From contig CAMAWM010000004.1 of assembly GCA_945861965.1 (NCBI GenBank), forward strand, positions 1 through 64,000: DNA of 64,000 bases, given 5' to 3'. Both the position numbers and the translations under genes were made by a program. Positions 46,943 through 57,482 of this stretch are shown piece by piece. Source of the stretch: Chitinophaga pinensis (GTDB lineage: Bacteria > Bacteroidota > Bacteroidia > UKL13-3). Under the pieces are notes generated by a model. It saw only the letters and a list, made by a program, of their open reading frames with translations, ran no database searches and had not been told where the DNA came from. Each line of letters starts with the position of its first letter. Within the stretch, counting starts at the first letter, position 1.

Positions 46943-49477
46943 TTAAAATTGTTGCCCTATGAGAAAATGAAAGTTTCCACCGTTTGCACCAATTCTGAGT
47001 GGAACATCGTCAATTCCCCAACCGTAATCCAAACCAATCATACCAAACATTGGAAGAAAAATGCGAACGCCTAAACCGTATGATCTGTAAACTTTAAAGG
47101 GATTGAAATCTCTGAAATTCGACCAGTCTCCACCGGCTTCAGCAAAAAGTAATGGAAAAACAGTTGCTTGTGGATTTAGTGATACCGGATATCTTAATTC
47201 CATTGTGTAACGGTTATAAACTGTTCCGCCTTTTTGTTGCAATCCTAAATTTGAATTAAAAACCATTGGCGTAAGTGTGTTGTCTTGATATCCACGCAAT
47301 GCTATCAATTCGCGACCATCTAAACTAAAACCTGTAAGTCCAGAACCGCCAAGCCAAAATCGATCGAAGGGAGTAATTCCGGTTGAAGAATTATACGATC
47401 CAATTGCACCAAAATTTACACGTGTCATAAACACCAGGTTTCCCATAATTCTATTAAAAAAACTTGCATCAAATTTCCATTTGTGAAACTCTAACCAACG
47501 TAGATTCACATTGTTCTCTTCGTTAGAACTGTTTGCATTTAACTGAGAAACATCTACTCCAAAAAGCGAATAAGGTGGTGAAAATTGTAGCGATAATGAA
47601 ATGTTAGATCCGCTTCGAGGATATATTATTTGATCGGTTGAGTTTCTGCTAAGTATTACTTTAAAGCTGATATTGTTTGACAGTCCTTTTCCAATTGATG
47701 AAATATACGGTACGCCTAACAAACTATATTGATGATCGTATTGCTGAAAGCTAAGTTGGTATTGAAGTGTAAAATAATCATCCGGAAATTTTAATCTCTT
47801 TCCCAATCCAATTTGCATTCCGGTTGTATATAAACCTGCAAGTCTTGAATCTTCTGAAGTATAGCCATTGCTTTGGCGCGAATGATAAATGGAAAGACTA
47901 AATGAATTTGGTCTTTTACCTCCCAACCAAGGTTCAGAAAAAGAAGCACTATACGATTGAAAAAACGTTCCGCTTGTTTGTGCACGTAACGAAATTCGTT
48001 GTCCATCTCCAGAGGGGATTGGGTTCCAATATTTTGGTGTAAATAACTTGCGTGCCGAAAAATTATTCAAACTTAATCCAAGGGTTCCAACTATCATTCC
48101 TGCGCCCCAACCTCCCGAAAGTTCTATTTGATCATTGGCTCGTTCTTCAACTTTATATTCAATATCAACTGTTCCTGTATTTGGATTTGGAACTGGATTT
48201 ACACCCAATGCCTCAGGATTAAAATACCCAATACTTGCTAATTCGCGCAAGGATCTGGTAATATCGCTTCGGCTAAAAAGCTGTCCAGGTTTTGTTCGTA
48301 ATTCTCGCAGAATTACATGATCGCTAGTTTTGGTATTTCCTTTTACGGTTACTTTGTTTATTCGAGCTTGTTCGCCTTCAAATATTCTAATTTCTAAATC
48401 AATTGAATCATTTTCTACCAATACTTCAACTGGTTCTATTCTGAAAAATAAATACCCGTCATCCATATAAATCGTGCTAATATCAAGTCCGGCTTGGCTC
48501 ATGTTTAGTTTTTCATCCAACTGCGATTGGTCGTAAATTGTGCCTGATTTTATGTTTAAAACTCCCTTTAATTTCTCTTCGCTATATTTTGTATTTCCGA
48601 CAAATTTCAAGTTGCGAAAAAAATATTTTCTTCCTTCAAAAATCGAAATGTGAATTTGTAATGAGTTTAGATTATGCTGCCAAACCGAATCCGATACAAT
48701 TTGTATATCGCGATAGCCAAGACTTAAATATTTATCTATTATTTTTTGCTTGTCATCGTTGTATTCTTCCTCCATAAAACGTGATTTGGCAAAAAGTCTT
48801 CTTTGGCGTTTTGTGTTTTTAAACAATCCTCTAATTTGCTTTTCTGTCAAAGCTGAATTGCCCGAAAAAGTAATATCGTAAATTTTTATTTTTTGCCCTT
48901 GATCAATTGTTAATTTTAGCTTGGCAGTATTCTGCGATGGATTATCAGATTCTTGTTCGATTTTTACACTTGCATTGGGTCTACTTTTATCGGTAAAGAA
49001 TTTTTTTACCTCGCGTTCTGTACTTTTCAAAAGGTTTTCGGTGATAATAATTCCCGAAGTCATGGTCAACTCAGTTCGTAAATCTTCCGCTTTTCCTTTT
49101 CGCAAACCTTTGATTGAAAAAGTAGAAAGTCTCGGTTTTTCGCGCAATTGAATTTCTAACCAAATTTTTTCGTCTTCAATTTTTTGCACTTTAATTTTTA
49201 TATCATCAAACAACTTTTGTTTCCAAAGATTGTTAATTGTTTTGGTTACTTCATCTGAAGGAATTCGAATTTTTTGTCCAGGTTGAATACCTGCCAAAAC
49301 CAACAAAACACTTTTGTCGTAATAGTTAGTGCCGCTTATTTCTACGCCACCAACTATGTAGGTTTTAGGCGAATTGTAATCAACAACAGCATACAATCCA
49401 TTGCTATCTTTTTGAGCAAATGACATGCTGCAGAAAACCATACTTAGCAAAAATAAATTTAAACTTTTTCTACTCAT
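46943..49477 (-). CDS. bamA: Outer membrane protein assembly factor BamA
   Basis: The protein has 844 residues from the ATG at 49477; a TTG at 49489 is less likely. The signal peptide is LNLFLLSMVFCSMSFAQ. About five POTRA domains follow (to about residue 420), with typical segments such as FSGNSALTEKQIRGLF and VKGNTKTSDHVILREL. Then comes a 16-stranded barrel with the conserved FWLGGSGLTGFSLDGREL and a terminal FHFLIGQQF. It is the core of the machine that folds outer-membrane proteins. It is in an operon with uppS and two skp genes. Confidence 0.96.
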   Translation of the reverse strand: MSRKSLNLFLLSMVFCSMSFAQKDSNGLYAVVDYNSPKTYIVGGVEISGTNYYDKSVLLVLAGIQPGQKIRIPSDEVTKTINNLWKQKLFDDIKIKVQKIEDEKIWLEIQLREKPRLSTFSIKGLRKGKAEDLRTELTMTSGIIITENLLKSTEREVKKFFTDKSRPNASVKIEQESDNPSQNTAKLKLTIDQGQKIKIYDITFSGNSALTEKQIRGLFKNTKRQRRLFAKSRFMEEEYNDDKQKIIDKYLSLGYRDIQIVSDSVWQHNLNSLQIHISIFEGRKYFFRNLKFVGNTKYSEEKLKGVLNIKSGTIYDQSQLDEKLNMSQAGLDISTIYMDDGYLFFRIEPVEVLVENDSIDLEIRIFEGEQARINKVTVKGNTKTSDHVILRELRTKPGQLFSRSDITRSLRELASIGYFNPEALGVNPVPNPNTGTVDIEYKVEERANDQIELSGGWGAGMIVGTLGLSLNNFSARKLFTPKYWNPIPSGDGQRISLRAQTSGTFFQSYSASFSEPWLGGKRPNSFSLSIYHSRQSNGYTSEDSRLAGLYTTGMQIGLGKRLKFPDDYFTLQYQLSFQQYDHQYSLLGVPYISSIGKGLSNNISFKVILSRNSTDQIIYPRSGSNISLSLQFSPPYSLFGVDVSQLNANSSNEENNVNLRWLEFHKWKFDASFFNRIMGNLVFMTRVNFGAIGSYNSSTGITPFDRFWLGGSGLTGFSLDGRELIALRGYQDNTLTPMVFNSNLGLQQKGGTVYNRYTMELRYPVSLNPQATVFPLLFAEAGGDWSNFRDFNPFKVYRSYGLGVRIFLPMFGMIGLDYGWGIDDVPLRIGANGGNFHFLIGQQF

Positions 49478-49485
49478 TTTTTTAA

Positions 49486-50229
49486 TCAACTACTTAATTG
49501 CTCAGAGGTTTTTCCAAATCTTCTTTCGCGGTTTTGATAATCTACAATGGCTTTGTACAATTCTTCTTTTGTAAAATCAGGCCAAAGTTTTTCGGTAAAA
49601 TACAATTCACTATACGCAAGTTCCCACAACAAAAAATTACTGATACGTTGCTCACCGCTAGTTCGTATCATCAATTCGGGATGAGGAATTCCGGCAGTTG
49701 ATAGATTTTCATCAACTGTTTTGTCCGATATTTTTTCAATATCAAGCAAATTATTTTTTACTTTTTCCGATATTTTTTTAACGGCTTTTAGTATATCCCA
49801 TTTTGCACTGTAACTTAAAGCCAAAACTAATGTCATTCGGTCGTTATTTTTGGTTGCTTCTATTGCTTCCATTAATTCTTTTTGACATTTTGGAGGCAAA
49901 TCATCCATATTTCCAATTGCAATCAAACGAATATTGTTTTTTTGTAGTGTGGCAGTTTCTTTTTTAATAGTTGATACCAAAAGCTCCATCAAGGCTCTTA
50001 CTTCTAATTGAGGCCTGTTCCAGTTTTCGGTGCTAAAGGCATAAAGAGTTAGGTATTTAACGCCCAACTCCGCACACGCTTCGGTTGTTTGTTGTACGGC
50101 AGTAACACCATTTTGGTGTCCAAAAACACGCAACTTGCCCAAGCCTTTTGCCCAGCGGCCATTTCCGTCCATAATTATGGCTATATGTTGCGGAAGTCGC
50201 TTAGTATCTATTTTATTTTTAAATGACAT
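49486..50229 (-). CDS. uppS: Isoprenyl transferase (undecaprenyl diphosphate synthase)
   Basis: The protein has 247 residues. HIAIIMDGNGRWAKG with catalytic Asp21, LTLYAFSTENWNRP and RTSGEQRISNFLLWELAYSELYF are diagnostic of cis-prenyltransferases. It makes the lipid carrier for peptidoglycan and surface sugars. It is the first gene of the envelope operon; bamA starts 8 nt after its stop. Confidence 0.96.
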   Translation of the reverse strand: MSFKNKIDTKRLPQHIAIIMDGNGRWAKGLGKLRVFGHQNGVTAVQQTTEACAELGVKYLTLYAFSTENWNRPQLEVRALMELLVSTIKKETATLQKNNIRLIAIGNMDDLPPKCQKELMEAIEATKNNDRMTLVLALSYSAKWDILKAVKKISEKVKNNLLDIEKISDKTVDENLSTAGIPHPELMIRTSGEQRISNFLLWELAYSELYFTEKLWPDFTKEELYKAIVDYQNRERRFGKTSEQLSS

Positions 50230-50301
50230 ATACTAAGCTGCGAAAATATAAATTTTAGAATGAAATTTTTTTGAAATTTTTCAAGGCTAAACAGACTCGT
50301 T

Positions 50302-50928
50302 TTATCCAATAATCAATTTAGAAACTAATGGAAATAATAACACCATTGCAACTACGATAAACACAATTCCTATTCCGTGGTTGAGAACAGTTAGAAATTT
50401 ATCAGAAAGAAACTTTTTGATTTTTGTGGCTGAATAACATAGAAAAAATTGATTGAAAAACATAGCTACAATTAGTGCTGAAAAATACAAAAGTAATTCG
50501 TCAAAACTTTCAAGTACCGTTTCTTGATACGCTGTAATTCCAAGCCAAGTAAGTAATATTAGTGGATTGATAAGGTTTAGTACAATTCCTTTCAGAACAT
50601 AAAAAATATTTTTGGTTTCGTTGCTATAAATTTTTGCGGCTTCACGTTTGTGTTTTCTATACGTGTAAATTCCCATTATGATGAGAGAAACAGCTCCGAT
50701 AATTCTAATTTCACTATCAAAATTTTTCAATTCGTTTTCAACGAAACTGCTTGCAAAAAGACAAAGTCCAATATAAACCAAATCGCTAAGCAATGCGCCC
50801 AATGCTATGTACAGCGCTTTTTTATAGCCACGATTTATACTGGTTTCAATCAGCGCAAAAAAACCTGCTCCGAAAGAAAGTGTAAGAATTATGCCTGTAA
50901 AAATCCCTTTTAATAAAATCCCAATCAA
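50302..50928 (-). CDS. LysE family amino acid exporter
   Basis: The protein has 208 residues with six membrane helices. GIFTGIILTLSFGAGFFALIETSINRG at the start and NLINPLILLTWLG in the middle fit the LysE/RhtB fold. The start codon appears to be TTG (50928), with no in-frame ATG nearby. The substrate cannot be told. It is on the same strand as uppS with a 72-nt gap. Confidence 0.82.
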   Translation of the reverse strand: MIGILLKGIFTGIILTLSFGAGFFALIETSINRGYKKALYIALGALLSDLVYIGLCLFASSFVENELKNFDSEIRIIGAVSLIIMGIYTYRKHKREAAKIYSNETKNIFYVLKGIVLNLINPLILLTWLGITAYQETVLESFDELLLYFSALIVAMFFNQFFLCYSATKIKKFLSDKFLTVLNHGIGIVFIVVAMVLLFPLVSKLIIG

Positions 50929-51108
50929 CTGAAGTAAAATTTAATTTGCCGAAAATACTTTTAAAATCTTCTTCTAAAAAGTTTTTATATAATTTTATTT
51001 AGTAATTACTTTCTACTTTTTGTAAAGTTTGCATTGATCAATGATAAAATGATTCAAAATTATACCAATAAAATAAAACTCGAATTTGTTTTCTTTGTAA
51101 AAAAGTAA

Positions 51109-52593
51109 ATGTTGCGGTTTATGTTTTCAAATAAAACAATTTTATTAATCATTTGTTTTGTGTTAATCAAATTTAACGCAAATGCTCAAACGGTAGAATG
51201 GGGAAATCCGCAACGACAAAAAGGAAAAACAAACTATTCTCAAATACTTGGCGAAAACTCTTCGGGAATTTTTTTGATACGATGCAGAGACAATGATTTT
51301 CAAAAAAATGTGCTGATTGAAAAATACAAAAGCAATCTAACGCTTGAAAGCGCTAAAGAAATGCCACTAACAATTCCTGGAACTATCGAAAAAGTTTTGC
51401 TTATTGGCGATCGTGTGTTTGTTTTTTTATCTGCCAAAAATGTAAGCAGCGATAAAATTGATGTGTTGGTTCAAAAACTTGATATGAATTTAAATATTGA
51501 TGGCGGATTGACAACTATTGCAAGTATCAATGAAAATCAAATTGGATATCGCAGTAATTTTTACATTAAAAACTCGAGCGACAAAAGTAAAATTGGCTTA
51601 ATGTTTTTGACAACATCGCCCGAAAAAAATCGATCCGCTTTAAATATGTTTACATACAACATCGAGCTTCAACAGATTTATGGAAAACGTTTTGAATTGA
51701 ACTACGATGACCGAGATGTATTTATTACCAATTACGATTTGGACAATTCAGGCAATAGTTTTTTACTCTTAGATTATCCAAAAGATTTAAAACGAAGAAA
51801 AGATTTTGATCCGCGCGTGTTTTTCTTGAATGCTTACTTTCATCAAAGCGATAAAATGTTGGAATACGAATTGGGATCTGGAGAAAAATCAATAGAAGAG
51901 CTTGGCATGTGCATCAATAATTTTAATAAAGAAGTAAATGTAGTTGGATTTTTTTCGAATGAAAATAACGGAAAAATTGCTGGGTATTTTAATCTAAATA
52001 TTGATATATCAAGCACAGAAATTAGAAACAAAGTGTATGATACAATTCCAATAAATATTTTTAGCAAGCAAAGTTTTATTCGAAATGGCGGCAACGATTT
52101 AACCGATATGTTTATTAGAAAATTAGCACCACGAAGCGATGGCGGGTGCATGATGGTTGCCGAAAAATATTTTCAAACACGGCAGTCGTACACTTATTAT
52201 GTAAATGGATTTGCACAAACCAACAGTCGAATAGTTTTTAATTACAACGATGTGATGTTGTTGTCGTTTAATAAAAATGGAAGCATCCAATTTTGTAACA
52301 TTATTCCAAAAGAACAACAATCTGTTAGCGATGGCGGTTATTATTCATCCATTGCGCCCGTAATTACCAACGACAATATTTATACATTATTTAATGGCGA
52401 TGTAAATCAGGAAGGCGATATTATGCTCAATATGTCAAACTATGCTGGCAAATCAGAAAATAAAGTTTTAGTAAAAGCGGTAAATCAAAGTTCATTGCTG
52501 ATACCAAGAGAAACAAAACAAACTTCGGCAAATTCAATTATAGCTTGTACTATTCGCGAGAAGCGATTTACTTTGATGCGTGTAACTTTTTAA
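51109..52593 (+). CDS. Secreted protein of unknown function, 494 residues
   Basis: A signal peptide (KTILLIICFVLIKFNANAQ) precedes a beta-rich, Asn/Asp-rich protein with repeated turn motifs such as DLDNSGNSFLLLD and FNKEVNVVGFFSN. These suggest a beta-propeller-like fold. There is no lipobox, T9SS tail or catalytic motif. ATG 51109 or 51121 could be the start. The next membrane-protein gene follows by 12 nt. I do not recognise the family. Confidence 0.7.
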   Translation: MLRFMFSNKTILLIICFVLIKFNANAQTVEWGNPQRQKGKTNYSQILGENSSGIFLIRCRDNDFQKNVLIEKYKSNLTLESAKEMPLTIPGTIEKVLLIGDRVFVFLSAKNVSSDKIDVLVQKLDMNLNIDGGLTTIASINENQIGYRSNFYIKNSSDKSKIGLMFLTTSPEKNRSALNMFTYNIELQQIYGKRFELNYDDRDVFITNYDLDNSGNSFLLLDYPKDLKRRKDFDPRVFFLNAYFHQSDKMLEYELGSGEKSIEELGMCINNFNKEVNVVGFFSNENNGKIAGYFNLNIDISSTEIRNKVYDTIPINIFSKQSFIRNGGNDLTDMFIRKLAPRSDGGCMMVAEKYFQTRQSYTYYVNGFAQTNSRIVFNYNDVMLLSFNKNGSIQFCNIIPKEQQSVSDGGYYSSIAPVITNDNIYTLFNGDVNQEGDIMLNMSNYAGKSENKVLVKAVNQSSLLIPRETKQTSANSIIACTIREKRFTLMRVTF

Positions 52594-52605
52594 AAAATAT
52601 ACTCC

Positions 52606-53601
52606 TTGTTATCGCTTTTTAGACAGAACAATATTTTTGCAGCAGCAGCACTTTTTCTATTTACAATAGTAATTAGGGTGTCGCCATTTTTTTCTCCAAT
52701 ACATGTAGATTTAAATATCAATGCTCCGCTTGCTCAATTTATTTTTAATCGAGTTCAAAATTTCGACAGCTATTATTTTTTCAGCATAATTGCAGCAAGC
52801 CTATTGGTTTTTATTCAAGCTTGGCTGATAAATTATATAACTTCTGAACACGGAATTTTATATAATGATTCGTTTTTACCAGGATTGATTTTTGTAACGC
52901 TGAATAGTTTATATCCCGATCAAATGCTGCTAACTCCGCAACTGTTGGCTAATACTTTTATCATTCTACTTTTCCAACGTTTGTGCAGATTGTACGAATC
53001 AGAAAAACCACTTTACATTGTTTTAGATTCGGGCTTGTACTTGGGCTTGGCGTCTATGTTTAATTACGATTTGTTGGTGTATTTACCTTTTATTTTGATT
53101 AGTGTTATTGTGATGACATCATTTAATCTTCGATATCTTGCAGTTGCAGTTTTAGGAATATTAATTCCTATTTATTTTACCGCCATTATTTTTTTTCTAA
53201 GAGATAACTTCAATGAATTGCTTTTGATGTTGGAAAAAAGTTTCAATCGTCAATACGTTCCAAATTTAAAAATAAATTTTTCGCAAGTATTTCCTTGGTT
53301 AATTTTAGCACCAATTGTGTTGTTCTCGACAATAAATATGCAATTAAAATATTTTAAAAATCGTGTTAAAACAAGAAGAATATTACTTGATATTGGGTTG
53401 ATGTTTTTGTTTTCGTTGTTAGTCGTAAGCATCGAAGACCGCAATTTTATTTTTGCTGTAACCTATTTAAGCGCGCCTTTATCTATTGTTGTGGCTTATT
53501 ATTTTCTAAGTCCAAAACATCTAATACTTAAAGAAATATTTTATTTGCTTTTAGTAGCTTCGGCTTTCTATTATCAATATTTCGCACCTTTGTTTTCATA
53601 A
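52606..53601 (+). CDS. Polytopic membrane protein, DUF6427-like
   Basis: The protein has 331 residues with about nine membrane helices and a short start, LLSLFRQNN. The apparent start is TTG 52606, since the next in-frame ATG is far inside. Arrangement and the LFR/FFR-type start resemble the Bacteroidota DUF6427 family, recalled by eye and not checked. The helices hold few charged residues and there is no transporter motif. It is cotranscribed with the preceding secreted protein. Confidence 0.7.
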   Translation: MLSLFRQNNIFAAAALFLFTIVIRVSPFFSPIHVDLNINAPLAQFIFNRVQNFDSYYFFSIIAASLLVFIQAWLINYITSEHGILYNDSFLPGLIFVTLNSLYPDQMLLTPQLLANTFIILLFQRLCRLYESEKPLYIVLDSGLYLGLASMFNYDLLVYLPFILISVIVMTSFNLRYLAVAVLGILIPIYFTAIIFFLRDNFNELLLMLEKSFNRQYVPNLKINFSQVFPWLILAPIVLFSTINMQLKYFKNRVKTRRILLDIGLMFLFSLLVVSIEDRNFIFAVTYLSAPLSIVVAYYFLSPKHLILKEIFYLLLVASAFYYQYFAPLFS

Positions 53602-53617
53602 GTTTTTTTTGAACAAA

Positions 53618-54832
53618 TTAGTTTCCAATTGCTGCTATTCCTGGCAATTCTTTTCCTTCAAAAAACTCGAGCAAAGCTCCTCCTCCAGTGCTTACATAAC
53701 TCACTTTGTTTTCAAAACCAAATTTTGCAATAGCTGCGGCACTATCTCCTCCGCCAATTAAGCTAAATGCACCTAATTCGGTTGCATCGGCAATTGCTTG
53801 CGCTACGGCTTTGGTTCCTGACTGAAAACTCTCCATTTCAAAAACTCCCATTGGACCGTTCCACAAAATAGTTTTCGATTCCATAATTGTTTTGCAATAT
53901 TCTTTTTCGGCTTCTGGACCTATGTCTAAACCCATCCATCCCTTTTCAATATTTTTATTATCGCAGATTTTTTTGTTTGCATCGTTATCAAATTTATCTG
54001 CAACAACACTATCAATTGGCAACAAAAGTTTTACGTTTTTAGTTTCTGCTTTTTTCAAAAGTTCTAAGCATAATTCCAATCTATCTTCTTCACAAAGCGA
54101 TGATCCAATTTCAAAGCCTTGAGCTTTTAAAAAAGTATACGCCATTCCACCGCCAATAATTATTGTATCAACTGTGTTTATCAAATTTTCAATAATTAAT
54201 AATTTATCAGAAACTTTTGCGCCACCAGTAATTGCGGTAAAAGGGCGAGCTGCATTTTTCATTACTTTTTGAGCATTCGCAATTTCTCTTTCCATTACAT
54301 ATCCAAAACATTTTGCAACCGGAAAAAACTGAGCAACAACTGCCGTACTTGCATGAGCCCTGTGCGCTGTTCCAAAAGCATCGTTTACATATATATCGCC
54401 ATGTTGCGATAGTTTTTGTGCAAATGCTACTTCGCCTTTTACTTCTTCCTTATAAAAGCGTAAATTTTCTAGCAACAATACTTCGCCACTTTTTAATGTT
54501 GATGACATTTCAATTGCTTGATCGTTGATACAATCGTTTGCGAATTTTACATCCATTCCAAGCAAACCCGATAAAGTATTCAATGTACTTTTTAAAGTAA
54601 ATTTTTCAATGTCAATCGTTCCATCTTCATTTAATTTTTTCAATGGCCTACCTAAATGTGACATCAAAACACATGAACCGCCATCACTCAATATTTTTTT
54701 TATTGTAGGAATTGCCGCTCTTATTCTGGCATCGTCTGTTACTTGCAACGTTTTTTTATCAAGCGGCACATTAAAATCCACTCTTATTAATGCCCTTTTT
54801 CCTAAGAAATTTATAGTATCTAGCGTTTTCAT
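53618..54832 (-). CDS. pgk: Phosphoglycerate kinase
   Basis: The protein has 404 residues from the ATG at 54832 (MKTLDTINFLGKRALIRVDFNVPLD). The frame is open 10 codons further upstream. The motifs MSHLGRP, LLENLRFYKEEVKGE, YVNDAFGTAHRAHAST and GGGDSAAAIAKFG are diagnostic. It makes ATP in glycolysis and is a single-copy housekeeping enzyme. Confidence 0.97.
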   Translation of the reverse strand: MKTLDTINFLGKRALIRVDFNVPLDKKTLQVTDDARIRAAIPTIKKILSDGGSCVLMSHLGRPLKKLNEDGTIDIEKFTLKSTLNTLSGLLGMDVKFANDCINDQAIEMSSTLKSGEVLLLENLRFYKEEVKGEVAFAQKLSQHGDIYVNDAFGTAHRAHASTAVVAQFFPVAKCFGYVMEREIANAQKVMKNAARPFTAITGGAKVSDKLLIIENLINTVDTIIIGGGMAYTFLKAQGFEIGSSLCEEDRLELCLELLKKAETKNVKLLLPIDSVVADKFDNDANKKICDNKNIEKGWMGLDIGPEAEKEYCKTIMESKTILWNGPMGVFEMESFQSGTKAVAQAIADATELGAFSLIGGGDSAAAIAKFGFENKVSYVSTGGGALLEFFEGKELPGIAAIGN

Positions 54833-54951
54833 TTGTTTTATTTTAAACTCGTTTTTTGGCAAAAATATGTATTAATAACAAATCAATTTTTGATTTTTGT
54901 TTTTAAAACAAATTTTAAATGTAAAATTGCTTATTAATAAATGTATCACAT

Positions 54952-56181
54952 ATGAGAAGCAAACAAATCATTCTACTATTCTTACTTCTAATTTGTATTT
55001 TTTTAAATGCAAATGCACAACGATACTTAAACAAAATATTCGATAGTGTAACCGTTGAATCGTCTGTTATATATGGAATGAATAAAAATGTTAACGGCAT
55101 TATGGATACTTTGCCAATGGCTATTTATCAGCCCAAAAACGATACAGCAACAAAACGGCCATTGATAATATTGGCACACGGGGGATTTTTTTTAGGTGGT
55201 TCATATCTCGCGTCTGATGTAAGTTATTTATGTAATGAATTTGCACTTCGAGGTTATGTTTGCGTAAGTATCGAATACAGGGTTGGAATTGGATTATCAG
55301 GACATAGCATTCAATACGAATATGCAAATGCTGCATGGCGTGCAACACAAGATTTCAAAGCTGCTGTGCGATTTTTTAGAAAAGATTTAGCAACAAACAA
55401 TCTCTATAAAATTGACGAAAAATTTATTTATGCTGGTGGAGTTTCTGCAGGTGCAATTTCAGCATTGCATTTGGCTTTTTGTGATTTGCCCGAAGAAGTT
55501 GCTACTAACTTAGAAATTGACACCCTTGCAAATGGAGGTATTGAGGGCAATACAGGAAATTCCGGATATGCATCTAAAGTTCGTGGCGTGTTAAGTCTTT
55601 CGGGTGCAATTTCGGATGTTAGGTGGATGAATAACAATAAAAACGTTTCGCTTTTTTTGATGCATGGAAGCAACGATGCTACAGTTCCATACGGCACAAA
55701 TTACTATATTTTATTTGGACAAAAAATAGCTTTGCTTCAAGGTGGATTCAGTACCGATTCTGCAGCAAAAATAAATGGAATGCGAAGTACATTTTATCCT
55801 TTTTATGGAGCTGGACATGTTCCGTTTAGCGCATTAGATAATACCGGCAAAAAATACATGGATACAACCGAAACGCAGATGTGTCTTTTTTTATTTAACG
55901 ATTTAAATCGTTCAACTTTTGCAGTAAATGAATATTCAAATGATTTAAAAGATTTTGTTAAAATTTATCCTATTCCTTCAAGCGAAACTATTTTTATTGA
56001 AATTGGAAAAGGGAAAAAATCAAAAATTAAATTAGTTGATTTTACAGGAAAAGTTGTCCGTTATTTTGAAGCAGAAAGCAATTTTTTAAAAATAGAAAAA
56101 AATGAACTTAGTTCAGGAATTTATTTTTTGAATATTAAGAATGAATACGGTTCGTTTGCTAGTAAAGTTGTGTTTGATTAA
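54952..56181 (+). CDS. Secreted carboxylesterase (alpha/beta hydrolase) with T9SS tail
   Basis: The protein has 409 residues with signal peptide IILLFLLLICIFLNANAQ. The oxyanion motif HGGFF is at 76-80, the nucleophile Ser165 in GGVSAGA, the acid Asp242 in MHGSNDATVP and the base His289 in GAGHVPF. The last 75 residues (KIYPIPSSE to YGSFASKVVFD) form a T9SS type A sorting domain, so the esterase is exported to the surface or medium. The substrate is unknown. It converges on murF with a 5-nt gap. Confidence 0.88.
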   Translation: MRSKQIILLFLLLICIFLNANAQRYLNKIFDSVTVESSVIYGMNKNVNGIMDTLPMAIYQPKNDTATKRPLIILAHGGFFLGGSYLASDVSYLCNEFALRGYVCVSIEYRVGIGLSGHSIQYEYANAAWRATQDFKAAVRFFRKDLATNNLYKIDEKFIYAGGVSAGAISALHLAFCDLPEEVATNLEIDTLANGGIEGNTGNSGYASKVRGVLSLSGAISDVRWMNNNKNVSLFLMHGSNDATVPYGTNYYILFGQKIALLQGGFSTDSAAKINGMRSTFYPFYGAGHVPFSALDNTGKKYMDTTETQMCLFLFNDLNRSTFAVNEYSNDLKDFVKIYPIPSSETIFIEIGKGKKSKIKLVDFTGKVVRYFEAESNFLKIEKNELSSGIYFLNIKNEYGSFASKVVFD

Positions 56182-56186
56182 TAAAA

Positions 56187-57482
56187 TCAAAACACATTCA
56201 ACAAAGCTTCTAAATGCATGCCACGAGAGCCTTTAACAAATATATTTTTATGTTGAATTGGCTTTGATTTTAAATACACCATCAATTCATTTGTTGTATT
56301 AAAACACATAAAATTATTTTTTGTTTTATAGAATTCTTCACCAATCAAAAAAACATTTTCTAATTTCAATTTTTCGCACAATTCAACAATTGCTTGGTGT
56401 TCTTGCTCAGCAAATTTTCCCAATTCAAACATATCGCCAAGTACTATTATTTTATCTTCGAATGACATTGCTGAGAAATTTAGTAGTGACGCTTCCACAC
56501 TGCTTGGATTTGCATTGTAAGCATCCAAATAAATTGTATTGTTTTTTGTTTTTACTATTTGCGAACGATTGTTTTTCGGTTCGTAAGTTTCGATTCCCAA
56601 TTTAATCTCTTCTTCGCTTAAACCAAAAAACAATCCAAATGAAACAGCAGCCATTATGTTATCAAAATTATAATCACCACTAAGCGTACTACTCATTTCT
56701 ACTTGCAAATTGCAAATTGCGAATTTAATTTGAGGCCTTAATTTTCGAGCAAAACCAATATAATCTGCTTTAGTTTCTTGCTCATCAAAATTTGCAGCAT
56801 ATGTTTTTTTGTTTTCCAATCCGGATGCCATATTCATTAACAAATTATCGTGTGCATTAACAAATGCAATGCCTTTATTTTCCGATAAATAATCATACAA
56901 TTCTTTGTTCGATTTTATAACACCTTCAATATCGCCAAAACCTTCGAGATGATCTTTTCCATTGTTTGTTACAATTCCAAAATTGGGTAATGCAATGCTG
57001 CATAAAAATTCATTTTCGCCACAATGGTTTGCTCCCATTTCAATTATTGCCATTTCGTGTTGAGCAGAAATTTGTAAAATAGTTAATGGCAAGCCAATGT
57101 GATTATTCAAATTCCCTGACGTACTTAGCACTTTGTATTTTGCTCTTAATACAGATGTCATCAATTCTTTAGTGGTAGTCTTTCCATTGCTCCCAGCTAT
57201 TGCAATCACTGGTATTTTTAATTGCAATCTATGATGTGCGGCTAATTGTTGCAAAGATTTTAATGTATCATCAACTACTATAAATTGATTGTCTAGTTTA
57301 AAATTTTCATCGTCAATTACAGAGAATTTTGCGCCATTTTTTAAAGCTTCATCAGCAAATTTATTTGCATTGAAATTTTGTCCTTTTAAAGCAAAAAAAA
57401 TAGAGTCAGGTTTTATATTTCGAGTATCCGTACTGATATTGGGATATTGTTTAAATAGTTGGTATAGTTCTTCTGTATTCAT
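56187..57482 (-). CDS. murF: UDP-N-acetylmuramoyl-tripeptide--D-alanyl-D-alanine ligase
   Basis: The protein has 431 residues from the ATG at 57482; a TTG one codon upstream is less likely. The ATP-binding motif GSNGKTT is at 97-103 (AIAGSNGKTTTKELM). Other Mur ligase motifs are EMGANHCGENEFL, NNGKDHLEGFG, LDAYNANPSS and GSRGMHLE. It adds D-Ala-D-Ala to the peptidoglycan precursor. The gene stands alone, outside a division cluster. Confidence 0.95.
   Translation of the reverse strand: MNTEELYQLFKQYPNISTDTRNIKPDSIFFALKGQNFNANKFADEALKNGAKFSVIDDENFKLDNQFIVVDDTLKSLQQLAAHHRLQLKIPVIAIAGSNGKTTTKELMTSVLRAKYKVLSTSGNLNNHIGLPLTILQISAQHEMAIIEMGANHCGENEFLCSIALPNFGIVTNNGKDHLEGFGDIEGVIKSNKELYDYLSENKGIAFVNAHDNLLMNMASGLENKKTYAANFDEQETKADYIGFARKLRPQIKFAICNLQVEMSSTLSGDYNFDNIMAAVSFGLFFGLSEEEIKLGIETYEPKNNRSQIVKTKNNTIYLDAYNANPSSVEASLLNFSAMSFEDKIIVLGDMFELGKFAEQEHQAIVELCEKLKLENVFLIGEEFYKTKNNFMCFNTTNELMVYLKSKPIQHKNIFVKGSRGMHLEALLNVF

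Noticed and set aside
54860-54886. Promoter-like TTG and TATTTTTG upstream of pgk
   Set aside because: The spacing is 16 nt and no TTTG lies at 19 nt; in such A/T-rich DNA this is too weak to list.
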